From Flavobacterium sp. N2038 (GTDB lineage: Bacteria > Bacteroidota > Bacteroidia > Flavobacteriales > Flavobacteriaceae), in NCBI RefSeq assembly GCF_025947185.1, contig NZ_CP110001.1, forward strand, positions 1,922,001-1,986,000: a stretch of DNA of 64,000 nucleotides. The letters run 5' to 3'. The position numbers were made by a program, and so were the translations under genes. The notes beneath the pieces are model-generated. The model saw nothing but the letters and a program-made list of their open reading frames with translations. It ran no database searches and had not been told where the DNA came from. Below, one piece after another: positions 7,843 through 16,849 of the stretch. Each line of letters starts with the position of its first letter. The stretch's first letter is position 1.

Positions 7843-10653
7843 ATGAAATACAGCAAAAAAATATCAGTTTTACTGCTTTTTATCGGAAGCTTGACATTCG
7901 CACAGAATTACAAGACAAATGACCCAATTGCAGTCAATCAGAAAATAAAAAAAGGCGTTTTGCCAAACGGTATGACGTATTATATTTACCCGACAGATGT
8001 AAATAAAAATACGGCAAGTTATTACATCATTCAAAATGTAGGTTCGATTTTAGAAAACGATCAGCAGAAAGGTTTAGCGCATTTTCTGGAACATATGGCG
8101 TTTAACGGAACCAAAAATTTTGAAGGAAAAGGCATTCTGAATACGCTTCAGAAACAAGGAGCCGTTTTCGGAAAAAATATTAATGCTTACACTAGCACAG
8201 ACGAAACGGTTTACAATTTAGACAATATTCCGTCAAAAGATGGCGGAGTAGTAGATACTTGTTTGCTTGTTTTGCACGACTGGTCTAACTTTTTGTCTCT
8301 GACAAATGAAGAAATCGATGCCGAACGCGGTGTAATTACCGAAGAATGGCGTACCAGACAAAATGCAAGAGCAAGAATTTACAATCAGTTAGCGCCGTAT
8401 TATTACAACAATTCGCTGTATGCAGACCGTATGCCAATTGGAGATATGGATATTGTTAAGAATTTTAAATATCAGGTTTTAAAAGATTTTTATAAAGATT
8501 GGTACCGTCCCGATTTACAGGCAATCGCAATTGTTGGAGATATCAATGCGGACGAAATTGAGGCAAAAATCAAAAAGCTTTTTGCTGATATTCCAGCACC
8601 TCAAAATCCTAAAAAACGTTTTGAAATTGCTATTCCAGAAAGAGCAGAACCAACTTTTAAACTGGCTTTAGACAAGGAAATTTCAGCTTCGGGAATTAGT
8701 TATATGATTCGTCATGTTTCTGAAAAACCAACCGGAACTTATGCCGATTTAGAAAAATCTACACAACGTAGCATAGCTTTTTCTATTTTGAATAATCGTC
8801 TGGGAGAAATGGCGCAAAAACAAGAATGCCCGTTTAAAGGCGCACAAATTGGGTATCAGAGTTATTCTCGTCTTAACGATATCTGGGTTTTATCTGTTTC
8901 ACCAAAACCGGGAAAACAAGAAGAAGCGTTTGCAATGGTAATGAAAGAATGGGTTCGTGCTTATAAATTTGGTTTTTCAAAAGGAGAAATCGAAAGAGCA
9001 GTAACTGAAACCATTTCGGGCTACGAAAATTATTTAGAAAAAATAAATGAGATTTCACATAAGGATGTCATCGGAATGGTAAAAGATGATTACCTAAATC
9101 ACGAAGTTATTGCCGATCCTAATGCAGAATTTGAAATAACAAAAAGCATTTTAAAAAATATTGACACCAAAATTCTTCAGGAACAAATTAGTAAATTATA
9201 CACCTCGCAAAACCGTGTTGTAACAGTTACTGGTGTAGAGGGTGAAGAAAATTTAACGCAGGAAAAAGCATTTGCTGCTATTCAGAAAGCAGAGAACGAT
9301 GCGTCGTTGCAGCCTTATGTGGACACTTTTGAAGGAAAAACACTTTTAGGAAATCTGAAAATCAATTCTGGAAAAATTGTTTCGGAGAAAAAAGAAACGG
9401 CGATCGATGCTACCACTTTTGTATTGAGCAATGGTGTAAAAGTACATTACAAATTTGCCGATAAAAATAAAAAAGAAGTAGAGCTTAAAGCCGAAAGTTT
9501 TGGCGGAACTTCATTGTATGAGCCGCAAGATCTTCCATCAATCGGGCGCACTACAGCTTTGGCAATGATGTCTGGTGTTGGAGAACTTTCAAATGTTGAT
9601 TTAGACAAAGTTTTAAAAGGAAAAATTGCCAATTCTTCTGTAAGCATCAGTTCACTTAAAGAAACCGTTTCGGGTTCGGCAAATGTAAAAGATATCGAAA
9701 CGATGATGCAATTGATTCATTTGCGTTTTGTACAGCCAAGATTTGATAATCAGATGTATGCGCTATTAAAACAAAGATTAGAAAATTCGCTTAAAAACAG
9801 AGCAAATGATATCAATGCAAAAATGGAAGACAGTTTATCTGTGGTAGTTTATGGAAAAAACAACCCGAGAGTACAGCTGTTTAATCAAAAATATATCGAC
9901 GATTTATCTTTTGATAAAATGAAAGCGTTCTATCTGGATCGTTTTGCAGATGTATCTAATTTTGAGTTTTACATTGTAGGAGATGTTTCACCAGAAGTTT
10001 TAAAACCCTTGCTGGAAAAATATATTGCCAGTATAAACGGGATTAAACGTAAAGAGAAATTTAAAAGCGATGTTCCAAAATGGGTTTCAAACAAAATAGA
10101 TCAAGATGTTTTTATTAAAATGCAAACACCAAAAAGCTCGGTTCGTATTGCATTTGTAAAAGATTGTGCGTTTACACAAAAAAACAGAATCTTAGTTTCT
10201 TTCTTGTCTGATGTTCTTACGTTGCGCTATACAGAAAGTCTGCGTGAGAAAGAGGGCGGAACTTATGGTGCACAGGTAAAAGCCAGTATTGATAAATTGC
10301 CGGTTTCAAAAGCAAACCTTCAGATTTTATTTGATTGTGATGCAGAAAAAGTAGAACACTTACTGCCAATTGTGTATCAGGAAATTGATAAAATCAAAAA
10401 AGGTGAAATCGCGGCAGAAGATGTAGAAAAAACGAGAACGAATTACCTTAAATCCAAAGAAGACAGCAAAAACTTCAATTCTTACAGTATGAATTTGATT
10501 TATAATTATTTTGAAAATGATTATAATATGAATGATCCTGCTACTTACGAAAATATTGTAAAAAGCGTTACCGCAAAAGATATTCAGGAATTTGCCACTT
10601 CACTTTTAAGTAAAGCCGACGCTATGGAGGTTGTTTTCAAGCCATTAAAATAA
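7843..10653 (+). CDS. M16-family zinc metallopeptidase, exported, two-domain
   Basis: 936 aa with signal peptide (LTFAQNYK). The inverted zinc motif HFLEH is at H80-E83-H84 (GLAHFLEHMAFNGTKNF), and E168 in AERGVITEEW is the likely third zinc ligand. The second, non-catalytic half keeps the R/Y segment (SLREKEGGTYGAQV) that helps substrate binding in pitrilysin/insulysin enzymes. Members cut peptides small enough to fit a closed chamber. As the last gene of the tight operon (10 bp after TlpA) it would degrade peptides delivered and reduced by the preceding proteins. Confidence 0.94.
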   Translation: MKYSKKISVLLLFIGSLTFAQNYKTNDPIAVNQKIKKGVLPNGMTYYIYPTDVNKNTASYYIIQNVGSILENDQQKGLAHFLEHMAFNGTKNFEGKGILNTLQKQGAVFGKNINAYTSTDETVYNLDNIPSKDGGVVDTCLLVLHDWSNFLSLTNEEIDAERGVITEEWRTRQNARARIYNQLAPYYYNNSLYADRMPIGDMDIVKNFKYQVLKDFYKDWYRPDLQAIAIVGDINADEIEAKIKKLFADIPAPQNPKKRFEIAIPERAEPTFKLALDKEISASGISYMIRHVSEKPTGTYADLEKSTQRSIAFSILNNRLGEMAQKQECPFKGAQIGYQSYSRLNDIWVLSVSPKPGKQEEAFAMVMKEWVRAYKFGFSKGEIERAVTETISGYENYLEKINEISHKDVIGMVKDDYLNHEVIADPNAEFEITKSILKNIDTKILQEQISKLYTSQNRVVTVTGVEGEENLTQEKAFAAIQKAENDASLQPYVDTFEGKTLLGNLKINSGKIVSEKKETAIDATTFVLSNGVKVHYKFADKNKKEVELKAESFGGTSLYEPQDLPSIGRTTALAMMSGVGELSNVDLDKVLKGKIANSSVSISSLKETVSGSANVKDIETMMQLIHLRFVQPRFDNQMYALLKQRLENSLKNRANDINAKMEDSLSVVVYGKNNPRVQLFNQKYIDDLSFDKMKAFYLDRFADVSNFEFYIVGDVSPEVLKPLLEKYIASINGIKRKEKFKSDVPKWVSNKIDQDVFIKMQTPKSSVRIAFVKDCAFTQKNRILVSFLSDVLTLRYTESLREKEGGTYGAQVKASIDKLPVSKANLQILFDCDAEKVEHLLPIVYQEIDKIKKGEIAAEDVEKTRTNYLKSKEDSKNFNSYSMNLIYNYFENDYNMNDPATYENIVKSVTAKDIQEFATSLLSKADAMEVVFKPLK

Positions 10654-10750
10654 ATTTTATCAGTTTTTTTTATAATAGAGTTTAATTGTTTTCCCTATCA
10701 ATTATTATTTTGAGTTAGTAAGCAAATTAGTTGTTATAGCGGATTATCAG

Positions 10751-10788
10751 GAGGGTTGTTTTTTGCTATTCAGCCCTCTTTTTTTTAA
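10751..10788 (+). terminator. Terminator-like hairpin immediately upstream of dsbD
   Basis: GAGGGTT pairs with AGCCCTC (7 bp with one G-T pair) around a 13-14 nt loop and is followed by eight T. It ends the peptidase operon. It also stops only about 10 bp before the dsbD ATG, so any dsbD transcript starting upstream must read through it. It may be a shared terminator and leader attenuator. Confidence 0.7.
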
Positions 10789-10797
10789 ATTTAACCC

Positions 10798-12843
10798 ATG
10801 AACAAGAACATATTTTTAGGGAGTCTTTTGTTGTTGTTTTCAGTAATAACACAGGCTCAAATTTATAATCCGTTAAAATGGAAAACCAGTATCGAGAAAA
10901 TTTCCGATACAGAATACGAGTTGCAGGCAAAAGCCATAATCGAATCGGGCTGGCATTTATACAGTCAGGAAGTTTCAGATGGAGGTCCGATTCCTACCCG
11001 TTTTACCTTTACAAAAACGCCCGAATTTCAGTTAATTGGGGAGGTAAAAGAAGAAAAAGGAAAAACGATCAACGATCCGGTTTTTAAAATGCAGATTAAG
11101 TTCTTTGAGAAGGAAACTACTTTTTCACAACGCATAAAAATACTTTCAGCTAAGCCTTTCAAAATCAAAACAGAAGTAGAGTTTATGGTTTGCAATGATG
11201 AAAACTGTCTTCCGCCAAGTTCAGATGAACTGGAGTTTGCTGTTAGCCCATCCGCCAAAGCGATAACTTTAATTGAAAGTAATGTAAAGAAAGAAATTAA
11301 AGCAACAGAAATCGATTCTTCGATTTCTGATGTTAAAGAAAAAACAGAGGAAATAATCCAGACAGAAATTGTAAAAACGCGCAAGAAAGAGCTGAAAAAA
11401 CAGCAACCGGAAACGGAATCAAGAAGTTTGTGGGCGATTTTTTTACTGTCTTTTTTCTCCGGATTTGCAGCCTTGTTAACGCCTTGTGTTTTTCCGATGA
11501 TTCCAATGACGGTAAGTTTTTTTACCAAGCAAAGTAAAACCAAATCACAAGGGATTAGAAAAGCTGTTTTTTACGGAATTTCGATTATCGCTATTTATAT
11601 CTTTTTGGGTGCGATTGTAACCTGGGTTTTTGGTGCAGATTCTCTAAACGCACTTTCAACGAATGTTTGGTTTAACCTTGTATTTTTTGTGCTTTTAATG
11701 TTTTTTGCCTTTTCTTTTTTAGGAGCATTCGAAATTATGCTTCCAAATGCGTGGGCAAACAAAGTAGATTCGCAGGCAGATAAAGGCGGAATTGTTGGAA
11801 TATTATTCATGGCTTTGGCTTTGGCGATTGTCTCATTTTCTTGTACGGGACCAATTGTTGGGACTTTACTTGTTGAAGCTGCTTCGCGTGGAGGAATTGC
11901 ACCTTTTGTCGGAATGTTTGGTTTTTCTCTGGCTCTGGCATTGCCTTTTACCTTATTTGCGGCATTTCCGGGTTGGTTAAATTCACTGCCAAAATCGGGT
12001 GGCTGGCTGAATTCGGTTAAAGTATTTTTAGGGTTTCTGGAAATGGCTTTGGCTTTTAAATTTTTATCCAATGCCGATTTGGTTTTGCAATTACACTGGC
12101 TGGAAAGAGAAACTTTTTTGGCTATTTGGATTGCGATTTTCGGGACATTGACTTTTTATTTATTTGGGAAAATTCAGTTGCCTCATGATAGTCCGGTTTC
12201 CAATATTAGTGTTGGAAGATTAGGACTTGGTGTTTTGGTTTTGTCTTTTACCATTTATCTCATTCCCGGAATTTGGGGCGCACCATTGAAAATGATTAGC
12301 GGTTTTCCGCCGCCAATGCATTATAGCGAAATTCCGAATGGATTAAGTAATTCAGCATCACGTGAAATAACAGAAAATCTGCCGGAAGGAGCAGAGCTTG
12401 GCCCTCACGATATTATGGCCTTTACCGATTATGATTTAGGAATGCAATATGCCAAAAAAATTGGGAAACCGGTTATGATTGACTTTACAGGACATGCCTG
12501 TGTAAATTGTCGCAAGATGGAAGACAATGTTTGGTCTGACGATAAGGTGCAGAAAATTCTAAAAGGCGAAGTAGTTTTGATTTCTTTGTATGTTGACGAT
12601 AAAAGAGAATTGGCTTCACATGAACAAAAAGTTTCTGAATTAACAGGTAAAAAAATAAAATATATTGGGCAGAAATGGAGTGAATTTCAAACCATAAAAT
12701 ATAAAACAAATGCACAGCCTTTTTATGTATTAGTTGATCACAATGGAGAACCACTAAACGAAACTTCAGCCTATAATCCTGATGTTACAGAATATCTGGA
12801 TTGGTTAAAAAATGGAATTTCTAATTTTAAAGCAGATATTTAA
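10798..12843 (+). CDS. dsbD: Protein-disulfide reductase DsbD (thiol:disulfide interchange protein)
   Basis: 681 aa with the three-part DsbD layout. A signal peptide is followed by an N-terminal periplasmic domain with C132 and C137 (VCNDENCLPPS). The membrane core of about eight helices carries C230 (LTPCVFPMIP) and C349 (FSCTGP). The C-terminal periplasmic thioredoxin domain has C568-V-N-C571 (GHACVNCRKM). It moves electrons from cytosolic thioredoxin to periplasmic reductants. It lies on the same strand just after the operon with two exported thioredoxins, so it probably keeps them reduced. A Lys/Glu-rich linker (about residues 160-205) precedes the membrane core. Confidence 0.93.
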   Translation: MNKNIFLGSLLLLFSVITQAQIYNPLKWKTSIEKISDTEYELQAKAIIESGWHLYSQEVSDGGPIPTRFTFTKTPEFQLIGEVKEEKGKTINDPVFKMQIKFFEKETTFSQRIKILSAKPFKIKTEVEFMVCNDENCLPPSSDELEFAVSPSAKAITLIESNVKKEIKATEIDSSISDVKEKTEEIIQTEIVKTRKKELKKQQPETESRSLWAIFLLSFFSGFAALLTPCVFPMIPMTVSFFTKQSKTKSQGIRKAVFYGISIIAIYIFLGAIVTWVFGADSLNALSTNVWFNLVFFVLLMFFAFSFLGAFEIMLPNAWANKVDSQADKGGIVGILFMALALAIVSFSCTGPIVGTLLVEAASRGGIAPFVGMFGFSLALALPFTLFAAFPGWLNSLPKSGGWLNSVKVFLGFLEMALAFKFLSNADLVLQLHWLERETFLAIWIAIFGTLTFYLFGKIQLPHDSPVSNISVGRLGLGVLVLSFTIYLIPGIWGAPLKMISGFPPPMHYSEIPNGLSNSASREITENLPEGAELGPHDIMAFTDYDLGMQYAKKIGKPVMIDFTGHACVNCRKMEDNVWSDDKVQKILKGEVVLISLYVDDKRELASHEQKVSELTGKKIKYIGQKWSEFQTIKYKTNAQPFYVLVDHNGEPLNETSAYNPDVTEYLDWLKNGISNFKADI

Positions 12844-12987
12844 AGATCAATAATTTTTAAAAATTCAGGAGAAATTGAATGTCCTTCATAAAAAAAGGAT
12901 TTAATACACAAAAGCATAGCCTGTGTTTGAAATGTTTTTCAGGATCAAAAAGCGATGTCTCTATGTGCTTAAATTAATTGAAATAAG

Positions 12988-13025
12988 AAAAGCGGAACAA
13001 TCGAAGAAGTTGTTTCGCTTTTTTT
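12988..13025 (+). terminator. Bidirectional terminator between dsbD and the MocR gene
   Basis: AAAGCGGAACAA pairs with TTGTTTCGCTTT (12 bp, one G-T) and is followed by a T-run. It lies between two convergent genes, and the reverse strand also ends in T-rich sequence. Confidence 0.8.
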
Positions 13026-13049
13026 ATTGGAAAAAATCAGAATCAAAAA

Positions 13050-14552
13050 TTAGATTTTATCTTTATTGATGTTCATCGCATCAATAGACTGACATAAAAT
13101 TGATACCGCTTTTTCCATTTCTTCTTTCTCCAGATGTCCAAATCCAAGTCGGGTCGCTGTGAGATCTTTTGTTTGGTATAAAATAGTTTTAGGCAGGAAT
13201 AATCCGTTTGCGGCACATTCTTTCTGCAGGGTTATAAGATTAAAGTTTTCCAGCCATTCAATCCAGATAGCCAATCCGCGCAACGGAACTTTAAATTTAA
13301 TTCGGCTCCCTAATTTTTCATTCAGTAAACCAACAAAATAATCCCTGCGCTCTTTATATATTTTTTTATTCTTTTTTGAAAGTCGGTGTACTTCACCTTC
13401 GTTAATCCATTCTGTCAGAACTTGTTCCTTTAGAACATCAATTCCCGGTTCCAGAATATTTTGGTGTTTTTCTAATTCTTTTATAAAGTCCGGTGGAGCG
13501 GTAACAAAACCATAGCTAAATCCCAATGGAAGCGATTTTCCAAATGAGCCAATATAAACCACTTTCTGATTCGTATCGAAAGCTGCCAAAGGTAAAACCG
13601 GGTTATTATCAAAATGGAAATCAAAATCATAATCATCTTCCAGAATCACAAAACCGTATTGATTAGCGAGTTCCAGAACTTCCATTCTTCTTTTGGCACT
13701 TAAACCAATTGTTGTTGGATAATGAAAATTGGAAGTAAGATATAAAACCCTGATTTCAGATTCTTCGCAAATTTTTTTCAGTCTGTTAGTATCAATTCCG
13801 TTCTGGTCTACAGGTATCGTAATAATCTGCGCGCCAGTGCTCGTTAACGTCATATTGGATATAAAATAACCCGGAGAAGCTACCACAACTTTATCTCCCG
13901 GAGCAATTAATACTTTGGTAACCAGATAAAGACTGATTTCATGACTGCTTGTAGTGAGAAGGTTCGAAGTCGAAATTCGAATACCTCGCGTAAGATTCAG
14001 ATAATTGGAGAAATGCGTTTTAAAATTCAAATGAGACTGCATCTGAATTTGTTCGTAGGTTTTAGAAGTTTTCTGCCGTTTAAGTTTAGAAACATACAAT
14101 CTGGCCAAAATATCATTCTGAATCAATCTCAAATCAGGCATTCCGTCATTGAATTGATAAGGAAGTTCGCTGTTTTCGAAAGGATTTTCGAGAATTGTAG
14201 ATTGTTTAAAACTAAAACCTTTGCTTTCTATTGACAAACTGGATTCTCTGATTGGAGTAAATTCTGATTTGCCTTTCTTTTTATTTTGCGATAAAATAAA
14301 AGTGCCTTTATTAGGTAATGTTTCAATCCAGCCCTGAGCTTCCAGATCCTGAAAGGCCTTGATAAGCGTGTTTCTGTTAACAGACAATAGTTTACATAAT
14401 ATGCGGGTACCCGGTAGTTTTGTTCCTTCAGGAAGAAATCCGGTCTGAATCGCTTTAATAAATTCAAAAACGATCTGAAGATAAATTGCAGTGTTTTCTT
14501 CAGGTTTTAACTGAATAAAGCTTTTAAAAGGAATTTCAACCGGACCACTCAT
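13050..14552 (-). CDS. MocR/PdxR-type regulator (GntR helix-turn-helix fused to a PLP aminotransferase fold)
   Basis: 500 aa from the ATG at 14552. A longer frame starts at 14603, but its first 17 residues look unlike the family and would run into the divergent promoter. The N-terminal GntR winged helix (about 20-90: SVNRNTLIKAFQDLEAQGWIETLPNKGTFIL) is followed by a class I aminotransferase domain with EDDYDFDFHFD and GSFGKSLPLG; K339 is the likely PLP lysine. Such proteins sense PLP or amines and often control the divergent gene. Here that is a TonB receptor, so the regulated process may be uptake of a vitamin B6-like or amine compound (inference). Confidence 0.9.
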   Translation of the reverse strand: MSGPVEIPFKSFIQLKPEENTAIYLQIVFEFIKAIQTGFLPEGTKLPGTRILCKLLSVNRNTLIKAFQDLEAQGWIETLPNKGTFILSQNKKKGKSEFTPIRESSLSIESKGFSFKQSTILENPFENSELPYQFNDGMPDLRLIQNDILARLYVSKLKRQKTSKTYEQIQMQSHLNFKTHFSNYLNLTRGIRISTSNLLTTSSHEISLYLVTKVLIAPGDKVVVASPGYFISNMTLTSTGAQIITIPVDQNGIDTNRLKKICEESEIRVLYLTSNFHYPTTIGLSAKRRMEVLELANQYGFVILEDDYDFDFHFDNNPVLPLAAFDTNQKVVYIGSFGKSLPLGFSYGFVTAPPDFIKELEKHQNILEPGIDVLKEQVLTEWINEGEVHRLSKKNKKIYKERRDYFVGLLNEKLGSRIKFKVPLRGLAIWIEWLENFNLITLQKECAANGLFLPKTILYQTKDLTATRLGFGHLEKEEMEKAVSILCQSIDAMNINKDKI

Positions 14553-14565
14553 AATTATAAAACTG

Positions 14566-14600
14566 GTATACTTTATTAGTACGGCAAGATAGTACTTTTG
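14566..14600 (+). promoter_or_regulatory. Promoter of the TonB receptor with repeated TAGTAC/GTATAC boxes
   Basis: A perfect -7 element TACTTTTG lies at 14593-14600, about 18 bp before the receptor ATG. GTATAC (14566-14571) and two TAGTAC copies (14577-14582 and 14590-14595) lie in the gap between the divergent MocR and receptor genes. The last copy overlaps the -7 element. The repeats are likely MocR binding sites. No good TTG -33 box is visible, which fits activator dependence. Confidence 0.6.
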
Positions 14601-14618
14601 CAAAAATTTTAAACCAGA

Positions 14619-16484
14619 ATGAAAAAAATCTATTTTGCTGTCTTAATATTAATTTGTTTTAATATGTATTCTCAAACCAAAAAGGATACTATTATTGAGT
14701 TTGATGAAGTAATAATTAATGAAAACAGACTAAGCACTCCAATTTCTAAACAAAACAGAAATGTTTATGTGATCAATAGTGAAACTATAAAAAAGCTACC
14801 GGGAAAAACGCTTCAGGAAGTATTACAATACGCAAATGGTGTTGATATCAGGCAAAGAGGACCGTTTGGTGGACAAGTCGATATAAGTGTAGACGGCGGA
14901 AGTTTTGAACAAACCGTTGTTTTGCTTAACGGCGCAAAAATTATTGACTCTCAAACTGCTCACAATATGCTTAATCTGCCACTTCCGGTAGAAGCAATCG
15001 AAAGAATTGAGGTTTTGCGTGGTCCGGCTGCCAGAATTTTTGGAATTAACAGTTTAACCGGAGCAATTAATATTGTGACTAAAAAACCTAAAGATTCGGG
15101 AGTATTAGTGAGTACTTATGCCGGTTCTAATTTTGAGAAAGATACGCAAGACACGGGAGATACTTTTTATGCAGGCGGTGTTCAGGTTGGAGCTGTTTTA
15201 GGAAAAGAAAAACAGCAACATTCGATTTTTGCTTCGCATGATAAAAGTAATGGGTATCGTTATAATACCGGATTTGAAAACAATAAAATATTGTATCAGG
15301 GAAATGTACAAATCAACGATTCAAATGAAATTTTAGGAGCTGTTGGTTATGTAAATAATGATTTTGGTGCAAATGGTTTTTATGCAGCTCCGGGCGATAA
15401 GAATTCTACAGAAATTGTGCAGACAACATTTGCCAACATTCAGTCTAAGCATCATATTACCGAAAGATGGAAAATAATGCCGAGAGTTACATACAGATAT
15501 AATTATGATGATTACAGATACTTAGGAGATAATAATCTAAAAGTTGGAAGAAGTCAGCATTATACTAATTCGATTGCAGCAGAACTTAATTCATCGATAA
15601 AAACTGAAAAAGGTGAAATTGGTTTTGGAGCAGAATTTAGAAATGAAAACATTCATTCATCAAATATTGGAGATCATGATCGTGATAATGTTGGACTTTA
15701 TGCAGAATACAGAACCTATTTGTTCGAAAAGCTTAATGTAAATTTAGGAACATATCTGAACTATAATTCGGATTATAAATGGCAGATTTATCCGGGATTA
15801 GATGCTAGTTACGAATTGACAAATAGTTTGAAGATTGTTGGAAATTTAGGAACAAGTCAACGAATTCCTTCTTTTACAGATTTATATCTGAATCAGCGCC
15901 CGGGAAATATTGGTAATCCGGATTTAACTTCAGAAAATGCTTTCCAGAGCGAAATAGGATTTAAATACACAAAAAAAGCACTGAACTTAAATGTAAATTA
16001 TTTCTACAGAGAAATCAATAATTACATTGACTGGACACGTATGGTAACTACGGTGCCGTGGCAAAGTCAAAACTATGGTGATTTGATTACAAACGGAATC
16101 AATATGCGCGGAACATACAGAATCGATTTATCAAAAGATTCTAAACTGAGTTTCTATCTTGGATATTCTTATCTGGATTCGAGGTTTAAAGATACACGTC
16201 CGGAGCCTTATTCAAAATATTTAATTTCATCATTAAAACATCAGATAACCAATACGATCGATTACCAACATAAAGATTTTTCTGTTTTGTTGGCGACTCG
16301 TTTTAACGAAAGAGTTACAGGAGCTTCGTACTGGATTAATGATTTTAGAATCAGTCAGGGACTTAAAAAATTCACTGTATTTGTAGATGCTCAAAATATA
16401 TTTAATACAACTTATTACGAAGTTGGGGCTTTCCCTTTACCGGCAAGATGGTTTAGCGCTGGTGTAAAATTTGTTACTTTTTAA
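14619..16484 (+). CDS. TonB-dependent outer-membrane receptor (BtuB/siderophore-receptor type, not SusC)
   Basis: 621 aa. Signal peptide to about residue 20 (NMYSQ), then a TonB-box-like segment (DTIIEFDEVIIN) and a plug domain (about 45-160: LPGKTLQEVLQYANGVDIRQ, IERIEVLRGPAARIFG). A 22-strand-type barrel ends in PARWFSAGVKFVTF. There is no carboxypeptidase-regulatory N-terminal domain and no SusD partner. Its short length fits receptors for small ligands such as cobamides, siderophores or similar. The divergent MocR regulator points to an amine or vitamin B6-like ligand, but the sequence does not prove this. Confidence 0.9.
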   Translation: MKKIYFAVLILICFNMYSQTKKDTIIEFDEVIINENRLSTPISKQNRNVYVINSETIKKLPGKTLQEVLQYANGVDIRQRGPFGGQVDISVDGGSFEQTVVLLNGAKIIDSQTAHNMLNLPLPVEAIERIEVLRGPAARIFGINSLTGAINIVTKKPKDSGVLVSTYAGSNFEKDTQDTGDTFYAGGVQVGAVLGKEKQQHSIFASHDKSNGYRYNTGFENNKILYQGNVQINDSNEILGAVGYVNNDFGANGFYAAPGDKNSTEIVQTTFANIQSKHHITERWKIMPRVTYRYNYDDYRYLGDNNLKVGRSQHYTNSIAAELNSSIKTEKGEIGFGAEFRNENIHSSNIGDHDRDNVGLYAEYRTYLFEKLNVNLGTYLNYNSDYKWQIYPGLDASYELTNSLKIVGNLGTSQRIPSFTDLYLNQRPGNIGNPDLTSENAFQSEIGFKYTKKALNLNVNYFYREINNYIDWTRMVTTVPWQSQNYGDLITNGINMRGTYRIDLSKDSKLSFYLGYSYLDSRFKDTRPEPYSKYLISSLKHQITNTIDYQHKDFSVLLATRFNERVTGASYWINDFRISQGLKKFTVFVDAQNIFNTTYYEVGAFPLPARWFSAGVKFVTF

Positions 16485-16507
16485 TTGAAAAAATAATAAT
16501 AGATTTC

Positions 16508-16549
16508 AAAAGCCTTTAAATAGTGATATTTAAAGGCTTTTTGTTTTTT
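16508..16549 (+). terminator. Rho-independent terminator after the TonB receptor
   Basis: A 15-bp stem AAAAGCCTTTAAATA with loop GTGA and the matching arm ending in CTTTT, followed by a T-rich tail. Confidence 0.9.
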
Positions 16550-16849
16550 CAGAATTTTACTGAAGTTTAAAAAATCGTTTAATTGCAGAGTGATATTATC
16601 CGTTTTTAAATCCCTTTTTGGCTGTATTGCGATATAGAGATGTTTTTTTATTTAAAGAGCAATATAGTTTTAGTAAAAAGAGCTTACGCTATCAAATTAT
16701 TTGATCTGTAAGGAAAATTAATTGAAACTTCCTCTTTACATTTGACTGAAAAAGAGATTTTGCTAGTCTCTATAAATTTATCTTTTGCACATAAAGAATT
16801 CAAATACTGGATATAGCAGAAAAAAAATATAAAGAAATAAAACTCAAAC
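16550..16849 (+). other. Intergenic region before nagA
   Basis: No gene is visible. The only candidate signal is TTG (16760-16762) followed 16 bp later by an imperfect -7 element TATCTTTTG (16779-16787, one base longer than TAnnTTTG), about 60 bp before the nagA ATG. An antisense frame here is AT-rich and has no family features. Confidence 0.4.

Noticed and set aside
11028..12071. Antisense frames within dsbD (171 and 158 aa)
   Set aside because: The sense frame encodes an intact, motif-complete DsbD; the antisense products show no family features.
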